The notes under the pieces were generated by a model. It saw only the letters and a list, made by a program, of their open reading frames with translations, did no database searches and had not been told where the DNA came from. Below are positions 9,898 through 17,594 of a stretch of DNA of 64,000 nt, piece after piece; position 1 is the stretch's first letter, and every line of letters begins with the position of its first letter. The stretch comes from Candidatus Altimarinota bacterium (GTDB taxonomy: Bacteria > Patescibacteriota > Gracilibacteria > UM-FILTER-43-11): assembly GCA_028281045.1 (NCBI GenBank), contig JANQKP010000003.1, forward strand, positions 1 to 64,000. Direction: 5' to 3'. Position numbers and translations under genes: made by a program.

Positions 9898-9926
9898 ATT
9901 GTATACATATCTGTATACAATTGCAA
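9898..9926 (-). promoter_or_regulatory. Candidate ndk promoter with a palindrome inside the spacer
   Basis: Minus strand TTGCAA-17 nt-TACAAT; TTGTATACA-TATC-TGTATACAA palindrome at 9899-9920. Confidence 0.5.
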
Positions 9927-9951
9927 AGGAATTTTGTGGCTACAATATTAC

Positions 9952-9980
9952 TTGACAAAAACATAAAAAAGTTATAAAAT
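9952..9980 (+). promoter_or_regulatory. Sigma70-type promoter for the 84-aa membrane protein gene
   Basis: TTGACA-17 nt-TAAAAT. Confidence 0.6.
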
Positions 9981-10021
9981 AAAATTAAGAATTGTGTTTG
10001 GGATTTTTTTGTTAACCTAAC

Positions 10022-10052
10022 GAACAGTCTCTCACATTCTTGAGGACTGTTC
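10022..10052 (+). promoter_or_regulatory. 5'-leader hairpin
   Basis: GAACAGTC-T-CTCA / CATTCT loop / TGAG-GACTGTTC, about 12 bp with one bulged T, no following T tract. Confidence 0.6.
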
Positions 10053-10074
10053 ATTTAAATGAAAGGAGGCGCAC

Positions 10075-10329
10075 ATGGAAGCTATGTATCTAGTTAGCAC
10101 TGTGTGTTTGGTTTGCTTATTTGTAGGATCTTGCTTAACTGTTGCTGGTTTTTGGATGAAAATAAAATCAGACAAATATATGATTGCCAATTGTTTTTTA
10201 CATGCGCAATCACTTCCAGTAATAGTATTATACTTGGCTATAAAGGCTCCACTTTGGCTGATTGTGACCCAAGTTATCCTAGCAATTGGATTTCTCTATG
10301 CCTCCACAAGGCTTGGAGAAAAAGCATAA
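10075..10329 (+). CDS. Small membrane protein (84 aa, ~3 TM)
   Basis: Hydrophobic ORF preceded by strong SD GAAAGGAGGCGCACATG. Confidence 0.7.
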   Translation: MEAMYLVSTVCLVCLFVGSCLTVAGFWMKIKSDKYMIANCFLHAQSLPVIVLYLAIKAPLWLIVTQVILAIGFLYASTRLGEKA

Positions 10330-10396
10330 GCCCTTCAATCCTAATGACAGGACTGCAATAAGGGGCCGCTAATTACTAGTGGCCTCGAGAACTCTT

Positions 10397-11668
10397 TTAA
10401 AAATGAAGGAGTTTTTCGAAGCGCGCCTTATCATTGTATGGGCCAATCACCGCTAGACGAAGCTTATCTTCTTGCAGAAGGTCATTGGCTACACGGTGCA
10501 CATCCTCTACGGTAACGGCATCGATCTTTTCAAGAATCCGATCCACTGAGCTGATATCTGGATAAAGCAAGGCTTGTTTCCCCATAAGGTGTCCAAGTTC
10601 TTCACTGTCTTCAAGCCTTAGAATGATCTTTCCTTTCATGAATTCTTTAGCTTTGGTGAGCTCTGCGTCATCGATCACTTCTTCTTTAATTTTTCTATAC
10701 TCCTCGATGATCGCTACGATGGCATCATCGATGCGTTTTAGGTCTACTCCAGCGCTGGTTGAAAATGCTCCAACATCGGTGTAATCGTCTGTACTACAGC
10801 GAATGTAGTAACAAAGCCCTTTTGCTTCGCGTACATTTAAGAACATACGTGAGCTCATTCCCCCACCTAGTACGATGCTAAGCATTTTTTCTCCATATTC
10901 ATCTGGATGTCTAGAAGGGTAAGCTTCTACCCCACAAATCAGGTGAGCTTGTTCAGTTTTCTTTTCTTGAAGAATCACACGCTCTGTAGATTCATTTTTC
11001 TTATAAGGTAAATAATCTCTGGTTCTTTTTTCATTTCCAAATGGGAAATACTTGGCAATAAGTGCATCCACCTCTTCTTCCGTTACATTTCCAGAGACAG
11101 AAATTACGGTGTTTTCCGGAGTGTATAGCGCATGCTTATAGTCTAAGAAGGTTTGTCTTGGAAGGTTTTGGATAATGTCTTTCGTTCCAATCTGGTCCCA
11201 ACCCATGGGCTGCTCTCCAAAGAGAAGTCTCTCAAAGTCCCAACCCACTTGGTACATCGGAGTATCCTGATACATATTGTATTCTTCCATAATCACTCCA
11301 CGCTCTTTATTAATTTCCTCCTCGAGGAATGTCGCGTTTAGCATCATGTCTCCAATCACATCAAAGGCAATTTCCTTTTGGTGTGCCGCTAGTTTTACGT
11401 AGTAACCGGCATACTCTTTAGCGGTAAAGGCATTAAAGTCTCCCCCAACCGCGTCAATGGCGTGGGCTACTTCGGCCGCATTCTTATAGCGTTCTGCTCC
11501 TTTAAAGAACAGATGCTCTAAGAAATGAGAGATTCCATTTATATCTTTGGTTTCATAACGGCTTCCGGCTCCAACTAAAACAAGCACCGTCACAGACTGG
11601 GTGCTTTCCATAGGAGAAACGACAATTTTAAGGCCGTTATCTAAAGTTTTGTATTTGTATTCGTGCAT
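10397..11668 (-). CDS. M16 family zinc peptidase (pitrilysin/insulinase-like)
   Basis: HFLEHLFFKG (HxxEH) near the N-terminus; LGGGMSSRMFLNVREAKGLCYYIRC. Confidence 0.93.
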   Translation of the reverse strand: MHEYKYKTLDNGLKIVVSPMESTQSVTVLVLVGAGSRYETKDINGISHFLEHLFFKGAERYKNAAEVAHAIDAVGGDFNAFTAKEYAGYYVKLAAHQKEIAFDVIGDMMLNATFLEEEINKERGVIMEEYNMYQDTPMYQVGWDFERLLFGEQPMGWDQIGTKDIIQNLPRQTFLDYKHALYTPENTVISVSGNVTEEEVDALIAKYFPFGNEKRTRDYLPYKKNESTERVILQEKKTEQAHLICGVEAYPSRHPDEYGEKMLSIVLGGGMSSRMFLNVREAKGLCYYIRCSTDDYTDVGAFSTSAGVDLKRIDDAIVAIIEEYRKIKEEVIDDAELTKAKEFMKGKIILRLEDSEELGHLMGKQALLYPDISSVDRILEKIDAVTVEDVHRVANDLLQEDKLRLAVIGPYNDKARFEKLLHF

Positions 11669-11882
11669 ATTTTTTTATTAAGCAAACAGAGTGTACCTAA
11701 GCTTTTACATAAGAACAAGCTTAAGGAAGTTTATTAAAATATATAAAAAAATAAGTTGTAATATAAGGCAACTTATTTTTATTTCCCCTATGAATTTAAA
11801 GTTTTTGGCTTAAACAAAAGCTTTTTTGTACACAAAAATTATACAACTTGAGCGCGAAAAGTTGTTGAACACAATTTTTAAT

Positions 11883-11911
11883 TTGACTCAATTTTGTGTT
11901 CGGACTATTGT
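11883..11911 (+). promoter_or_regulatory. Candidate rsmH promoter overlapped by an inverted repeat
   Basis: TTGACT-17 nt-TATTGT; GAACACAA (11867-11874) and TTGTGTTC (11894-11901). Confidence 0.5.
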
Positions 11912-11995
11912 AGAGCCGTAAGCGAAAAATTAGACACAAACAAAATTGGTTTTTTACATTTCGTACACAAGTTTTGAACACTTACATGACGTACT

Positions 11996-12937
11996 ATGTC
12001 TGATTTAGCTCACAAACCTGTTCTCCTCGATGAGACGATTGATCTTTTAAATCTTCAGCCGGGAATGCAGGTAATTGATATGACATTAGGCCTCGGGGGT
12101 CATAGTTTGGAACTTCTCCACACTGTTGGCCCCTCGGGGAAACTTTTGGCATTTGAACAAGATGAACGCAACTTGAAGGAGGCTAAGAAACGCCTCAAAA
12201 GCTTCGAGAAGCAAATCATATTTGTTCATAGGAATTTCGAACATATCAAAGAAGAAACTGCAAAGCATGGGTTTAAGCCCGATGCTATTTTGATGGATCT
12301 AGGACTGTCATCACCACATGTAGATGACCCAGACCGTGGTTTTTCCTTTAAAGAAGGAGGTCCACTGGATATGCGCTTTGATCCAAGACAAGACCTTACG
12401 GCTGCAGACGTTGTAAACAAGATGGGCGAGAAAGATCTCGCAGACATCATCTATGAATACGGCGAAGAAAGACGCTCTCGAGTTATTGCCAGAGCGATCG
12501 TAGAACAGCGAAAACAAAAACCTATTGAAACCACAGATGAACTAGCAGACCTCATTAAGTCTGTTTCTCCGAAAGTAAATAGGACCCATCCTGCAACGCA
12601 GACATTCCAGGCCCTACGTATTTATGTAAACAGAGAACTGGAAGTTCTAGAAAAAGCACTGAGTGACGCTATAGAAATACTCTCCCCTAAGGGAAAGATC
12701 GCGGTGATCTCCTACCACAGCCTCGAAGACCGCATGGTGAAGCAAATATTTAAAGAAAATGCTTCATCTACGAAAAAAAACAAATACCAAAAACAAAACA
12801 AAGAAGACTTATGTCAACAAGAAACTGGAAAATCGCTTTATATTTTAACTAAAAAACCTATAATACCAACAGGTATTGAGGTTTTTGAAAACCCGCGTTC
12901 TCGCTCTGCGAAACTGCGCGGCGCTCAAAAAGAATGA
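11996..12937 (+). CDS. rsmH: 16S rRNA (cytosine1402-N4)-methyltransferase
   Basis: HKPVLLDETIDLL, GLGGHSLELL, DLGLSSPHVDDPDRGFSF, SYHSLEDRMVK; TGA stop in an ATGA overlap. Confidence 0.96.
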   Translation: MSDLAHKPVLLDETIDLLNLQPGMQVIDMTLGLGGHSLELLHTVGPSGKLLAFEQDERNLKEAKKRLKSFEKQIIFVHRNFEHIKEETAKHGFKPDAILMDLGLSSPHVDDPDRGFSFKEGGPLDMRFDPRQDLTAADVVNKMGEKDLADIIYEYGEERRSRVIARAIVEQRKQKPIETTDELADLIKSVSPKVNRTHPATQTFQALRIYVNRELEVLEKALSDAIEILSPKGKIAVISYHSLEDRMVKQIFKENASSTKKNKYQKQNKEDLCQQETGKSLYILTKKPIIPTGIEVFENPRSRSAKLRGAQKE

Positions 12938-13326
12938 TCAACCTCGCCTACCCTATACAAACACACAAACAAATGAGCTCTGCTTTATTTATTGAACATA
13001 ATCCTGATTCTAAGGTGAGAAAACGCACTCTATCTCAAAAAGTCGAAGTTGGCTTCACTTCCCTTGTGTTTGTAACCATCGCTCTAGTCGCTCTGATCTC
13101 GCTAGCATATCTTGCTAACGCTAACCGCAATGCGACTAAAGGGTATGCCCTTAAGAACCTAGAACTTGAACGTTCTCGTCTTGTGACTGAGAATGAAGTT
13201 TGGGATATGCAGATCGCTAAGGTACAAGCCTTAAGCGCTCTTCAAAATGATCCAAAAGTACAAACTATGGTAAAAGCGGACGCACCACAGTTTGTTAGAG
13301 GAGATACTGCTATTGCAGCACGTTAG
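12934..13326 (+). CDS. ftsL: FtsL-like small division protein
   Basis: Single TM with following coiled-coil-like segment, directly after and overlapping rsmH. Confidence 0.6.
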   Translation: MINLAYPIQTHKQMSSALFIEHNPDSKVRKRTLSQKVEVGFTSLVFVTIALVALISLAYLANANRNATKGYALKNLELERSRLVTENEVWDMQIAKVQALSALQNDPKVQTMVKADAPQFVRGDTAIAAR

Positions 13327-13346
13327 TAATTGTGGACAGTTTAGGT

Positions 13347-13366
13347 GGGCCTAAGGCCCTTTTTTT
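13347..13366 (+). terminator. Intrinsic terminator after ftsL-like gene
   Basis: GGGCC-TAA-GGCCC followed by seven T. Confidence 0.8.
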
Positions 13367-13370
13367 GTGC

Positions 13371-13376
13371 TACAAT
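13371..13376 (+). promoter_or_regulatory. -10 box (TACAAT) for alr
   Basis: Six nt between the hexamer and the ATG at 13383. Confidence 0.5.
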
Positions 13377-13382
13377 TTTGGC

Positions 13383-14504
13383 ATGCAAGAACTTACCCGG
13401 ATAGAAATATCAAAATCAGCATTGGAACATAATATAAAAGCGTTTAAGCAGCATATTGGAGATGACGTGATTCTTGCCCCTGCAGTGAAGGCCAATGCCT
13501 ATGGCCATGGCCTTGTAGGCGCTGCCCAGGTCTTTTTAGACGCTGGCGCAGATTACTTATGTGTGAATGCTCCCTTTGAAGCGAAAGTGCTTAGAGAGGC
13601 AGGCATAAAAGCCCCTATCTTAATCATTGGCTACACTCCCCTAGCGGATCTAACTGAAATGATCGATTTAGACGTAGAACTTTTGGTGTACAACCTAGAA
13701 ACCCTAGAGAAAATTGTAGAAATTGGAAAAGAGGTGAAGGTTCACCTGAAAATAGAAACTGGGAATAACAGGCAAGGTATTCTTTATGAAGATCTACCTC
13801 AGTTTATAGATCTTATAAAGAATAATGACTTTATTACACTTAATGGGGTTTCTACCCACTTTGCCAATATTGAAGATACCGAAGATCAGGAATATGCCAG
13901 ATATCAGCTAGAAAATTTTAATAAAGCCATTACGCTCATTGAAGAGCAGGGCCTAAGCCCTAAGTTTAAGCACTGCGCCAATAGTGCCGCCACTATGATT
14001 CTGCCTGAAGCGCACTTTAATTTTGTGCGCACAGGCGTAAGCAACTATGGCATGTGGCCAAGCGCAGAAACACAGCGTTCTATGAACGGTATTGATGAAG
14101 GCTTCACTCTAAAACCAGCTATGACCTGGAAAACCACGGTGGCCCAAGTGAAACAAGTGAAAAAAGGAGAGAAAATTGGCTACGGATGTACTTATGAGAT
14201 GCCTGAAGATGGGCAAATTGCTATTTTACCCGTGGGCTACTACGATAACTACTCTCGTTTGCACAGCAACAATGGGGCTGCGCTCATTAACGGCAAACGC
14301 GCCCCTATAGCCGGTCGCATTTGTATGAACATTATGATGGTGAATGTCACCGGTATAGACGTAAGCCTAGAAGACGAAGCTATACTCCTTGGAAAGCAAG
14401 GAGATGAAGAAATCACCGCTGAAGAAATCGCGGAGTGGACACAGACCATTAACTACGAAGTGACGACAAGAATCAACGAACGAATACCTAGAATATTCAT
14501 CTAA
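13383..14504 (+). CDS. alr: Alanine racemase
   Basis: VKANAYGHG PLP-lysine motif; start moved from the track's 13332 because the terminator lies between 13332 and 13383. Confidence 0.93.
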   Translation: MQELTRIEISKSALEHNIKAFKQHIGDDVILAPAVKANAYGHGLVGAAQVFLDAGADYLCVNAPFEAKVLREAGIKAPILIIGYTPLADLTEMIDLDVELLVYNLETLEKIVEIGKEVKVHLKIETGNNRQGILYEDLPQFIDLIKNNDFITLNGVSTHFANIEDTEDQEYARYQLENFNKAITLIEEQGLSPKFKHCANSAATMILPEAHFNFVRTGVSNYGMWPSAETQRSMNGIDEGFTLKPAMTWKTTVAQVKQVKKGEKIGYGCTYEMPEDGQIAILPVGYYDNYSRLHSNNGAALINGKRAPIAGRICMNIMMVNVTGIDVSLEDEAILLGKQGDEEITAEEIAEWTQTINYEVTTRINERIPRIFI

Positions 14505-14848
14505 GCGAAACCATTGCGCACTAAAGGATTTGCACTGTAGCCATGAATGTCGCTTATGATTTGTTTACAACGTGTTCTGAATTCCTCCAGATCACTACTT
14601 TCTAGGGTTCCTTCTTTGTCTTTAGCAACAATTTTAACAAGCTCCCTGCGAGCGGCATTCAGAAGAATGCCCACACTTCTCATTACGTCTGCCAGCCTAT
14701 CTTCGTAGTTTCTTGGATTTCCATGGTTAACCACTCCACCTCTCTGAAGATCTTGGGCAGCCTGTTCAATATCCTTAACAAAAAGCTCTGCATCAAGGCG
14801 TGTCAGGGTTTTGTCAGCCCTTTGTTCAGATAGAGAAATGGCATACAT
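14501..14848 (-). CDS. Hypothetical protein
   Basis: Intact 115-aa ORF filling the alr/yqeY gap. Confidence 0.6.
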   Translation of the reverse strand: MYAISLSEQRADKTLTRLDAELFVKDIEQAAQDLQRGGVVNHGNPRNYEDRLADVMRSVGILLNAARRELVKIVAKDKEGTLESSDLEEFRTRCKQIISDIHGYSANPLVRNGFA

Positions 14849-14958
14849 ACGATAATGAGTTATTTTTAAATTTGGTCATCAATATATCAAAATTTTTTTG
14901 ATCTCACTAGTAAAAGTAAGGTTTTTCCTGTAGAATTGCTCTGTTAACTGTTTTAAAC

Positions 14959-15402
14959 ATGAACTTGAAAGAACAAATCATAAACGACTTAAAAGAAGCG
15001 ATGAAAGCGCAAGACAGCATGAAGCTGAATACGCTTCGTATGATGAAGACCGAAATCACTAATTTTGAAGTGTCTGGAGCTGATAAAGTCGCTGGAGATG
15101 AAGAAGTGCTTACCATTCTGAAACGCGGCGTAAAACAACGCAAAGAAGCTGCAGAAGGCTTTGAAAAAGGGGGTAATCAAGAAGCCGCAGATAAAGAAAA
15201 AGCTGAAATTGAAATTCTAGAAAGCTACTTACCTGAAATGATGAGTGAAGACGCGGTAAAAGAAGTGGTTCAAGCCGTGATTGATGAAATGAGCGCCACC
15301 CAAGCAGACTTTGGTAAAGTCATGGGAGCCGCCATGGGACGCCTGAAAGGACAAGCCGATGGAACCGTGGTGTCTAAGGTGACTAAAGAGCTTCTAGGAT
15401 AA
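14959..15402 (+). CDS. GatB/YqeY domain protein
   Basis: KEAMKAQDSMKLNTLRMMKTEI...ESYLPEMMSED...DFGKVMGAAMGRLKGQADGTVVSKVTKELL. Confidence 0.9.
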   Translation: MNLKEQIINDLKEAMKAQDSMKLNTLRMMKTEITNFEVSGADKVAGDEEVLTILKRGVKQRKEAAEGFEKGGNQEAADKEKAEIEILESYLPEMMSEDAVKEVVQAVIDEMSATQADFGKVMGAAMGRLKGQADGTVVSKVTKELLG

Positions 15403-15418
15403 ATAACAACATTCATAA

Positions 15419-16483
15419 ATGGAGCGAAAGAATATTTCTAGTCCATCGTTTTTTATTGGAAAAGGTCAGGGAGATGACCTGATTTCTTTTGGCTCAGGAC
15501 AACCTGATTTACCCCCACCACCACAGGTATACGATATTCTTCCTACCTATCGCTCTTTTAAGTATGGGCTTATTCAAGGGCAAGAAAATCTGCGAGATGC
15601 ACTAGCAAAACAATACAAAGATGCTCACATGGACCAGTTTGTGGTTACTAATGGGGCTTCAGAAGCGCTAGATCTATCGCTTCGTGCTCTTTATGAGCCT
15701 GGGGCTAAAGTATGTCTGCCACGCCCTTATTATTACTCTTATCCACACAACGTAGCGCTCGCCAGCATGGAGGTTAGATACTACGACCTAGAACGTGGAA
15801 AGATTAACTTAGAAAATTTCAAAGAGCAGGCCAAGCATTGTAAAATCGTGGTGATCAACTCACCGGCTAACCCTACGGGTTCTGCTCAAGATATAGAGAC
15901 CCTGAAAGAGATTGAAAAATTCTGTGAAGATAAGCACATTTGGATTCTTTCAGATGAGGTTTATAAAGACCTCATCTATGAAAGAGAAAACTATCTCATT
16001 GAAGGACAACGGGTAATCACGATCAATTCTTTTTCTAAAACGTATTCGATGTGTGGGTTTAGAACAGGATACCTTTATGCCAGAGACCCCGAGTTTCTGC
16101 AGAAAGTGATTGAAATGAAAACCCACACCAGTATGAATACCAATATTCTAGGGCAAGAAATGGCCTTTGAAGCCACCAAAGTATCTCAGGAGTTTCTAGA
16201 TGAGCAACTGAAGATCTGGAAAGAGCGTAGAGACCTTTTCTATGAAGGCCTAACAGGGCTTGGGCTTGATGTATGGAAACCCGAAGGAGCCTTTTACCTG
16301 TTCCCTAAATTCCCAGGTAAAAATCCTACCGATGTCGTGAATGATCTTTATCATGATCATAAGGTCATTACTTACGATGGGCACTGGTTTGGGTCCCCTA
16401 CTCGCGTTAGATTCTCTTACGCGCTCGACAAAGAAAAGATTGAAGAAGGCCTAGAGCGTATTAAGCATTATCTTGATCAATAA
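15419..16483 (+). CDS. Pyridoxal-phosphate aminotransferase, class I/II
   Basis: NSPANPTGSAQ, SDEVYKDLIY, SFSKTYSMCGFRTGY. Confidence 0.9.
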   Translation: MERKNISSPSFFIGKGQGDDLISFGSGQPDLPPPPQVYDILPTYRSFKYGLIQGQENLRDALAKQYKDAHMDQFVVTNGASEALDLSLRALYEPGAKVCLPRPYYYSYPHNVALASMEVRYYDLERGKINLENFKEQAKHCKIVVINSPANPTGSAQDIETLKEIEKFCEDKHIWILSDEVYKDLIYERENYLIEGQRVITINSFSKTYSMCGFRTGYLYARDPEFLQKVIEMKTHTSMNTNILGQEMAFEATKVSQEFLDEQLKIWKERRDLFYEGLTGLGLDVWKPEGAFYLFPKFPGKNPTDVVNDLYHDHKVITYDGHWFGSPTRVRFSYALDKEKIEEGLERIKHYLDQ

Positions 16484-17585
16484 ACTCAAGGCTTTGGACG
16501 AATAGATGAAGACTACCGTCTATTTCAACAAGGATCTCTTTGGTGTCATTTGCGTTTTTAATGATTTCATCAAGCTCGCTGGTGTGCTCTTTGTCTGAAA
16601 AATCAACCCATTGTCCAAGGGCTATGCCAAGCTCACTGAGTGGCGTTATGATTTTTCCAAAACGCTCTTGAATGCCCTCCATCAATTGATCTATCTGCGC
16701 ATCTATTTCAGGAGCTAAGCCCTGCATTCTTAATTCCATTAAAAAAACACTGGCCTCTTTAAATATTGTTTCAATATCACCTACCAGCTCATTATGATCC
16801 GATATAACGTTTCTTATTTTTAGCGGGCGACTTATGTCCGTGTCCGTAATATCTATGGTGCGCAGATTCATTACTTTGAGCACATGACCGCTAATTCTAA
16901 CCGCTGTTTTAATAACATGCCCTCCTTCCAGCTTCATCTTAAAAGCATCTACATCACCCACAGGCTTAAAGTGGGGCGACTCTTCGTAAAAAACAGTTTT
17001 AAATCTAGAGGCTGCTATATTAAAAATAGACAATTTAGACTGTATAACCTCACCGTGATCATCAACGGTTTTTCTAAGTGAACTAGGATCACAAACTGCT
17101 TCCAGCTCTCTAATGAGCTCATTTAAAGCTTCAACAAGTTTATTCAAGTTGCTCATTATGATCTGGTGAATCATGAGCCCACGCTGCGTGTTAATTAGAG
17201 GATGGTCCACAAGAGTTTGTTGGCAAAACATACGATTGTCTTCCATGAGTGCCCTGAGCCCCTTGTATAGAAAGCTCATGTCTTCTGCACTATCTATAGC
17301 CCCTTGATCTACCTTGGCTTTAAATTCTGTCACATAAAGAATGAAGCCCTTGATGAAATCAAAAAGCTCATCCATGTAACTCACTAGGGCGTCATATCCA
17401 GGGTTTGCATCAAGGTCCTTAATGCGAGGTTCATCATTTTCATCTAATCTACGGTGCTCTAGAGCCCCTTGAATTCTCTCAATAGGGGTTATTTTTTTCT
17501 GAAAAATATTTTCAAAAACATCAGACAGCTGACTTCTGCTACTTCCTGGATTTTCTGATGGTTTTTTTGGCCCGTCTAAAGCCAT
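16461..17585 (-). CDS. Hypothetical protein (374 aa)
   Basis: Long intact ORF; overlaps the aminotransferase 3' end convergently by 23 bp. Confidence 0.7.
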   Translation of the reverse strand: MALDGPKKPSENPGSSRSQLSDVFENIFQKKITPIERIQGALEHRRLDENDEPRIKDLDANPGYDALVSYMDELFDFIKGFILYVTEFKAKVDQGAIDSAEDMSFLYKGLRALMEDNRMFCQQTLVDHPLINTQRGLMIHQIIMSNLNKLVEALNELIRELEAVCDPSSLRKTVDDHGEVIQSKLSIFNIAASRFKTVFYEESPHFKPVGDVDAFKMKLEGGHVIKTAVRISGHVLKVMNLRTIDITDTDISRPLKIRNVISDHNELVGDIETIFKEASVFLMELRMQGLAPEIDAQIDQLMEGIQERFGKIITPLSELGIALGQWVDFSDKEHTSELDEIIKNANDTKEILVEIDGSLHLFVQSLEFIDQDNA

Positions 17586-17594
17586 AATGGAGGG

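Noticed and set aside
10104-10361. Second ORF in another frame over the 84-aa membrane protein
   Set aside because: No SD or start context; the 10075 frame has the strong SD and a coherent TM pattern.
11698-11780. AT-rich inverted repeats upstream of the M16 peptidase gene as a ncRNA
   Set aside because: Low-complexity stems without promoter or conserved motif that I can identify; insufficient evidence.
13332-13382. Longer alr N-terminus from the track start (GTG 13332)
   Set aside because: It would translate through the intrinsic terminator; homology begins at MQELTRIEIS (13383).
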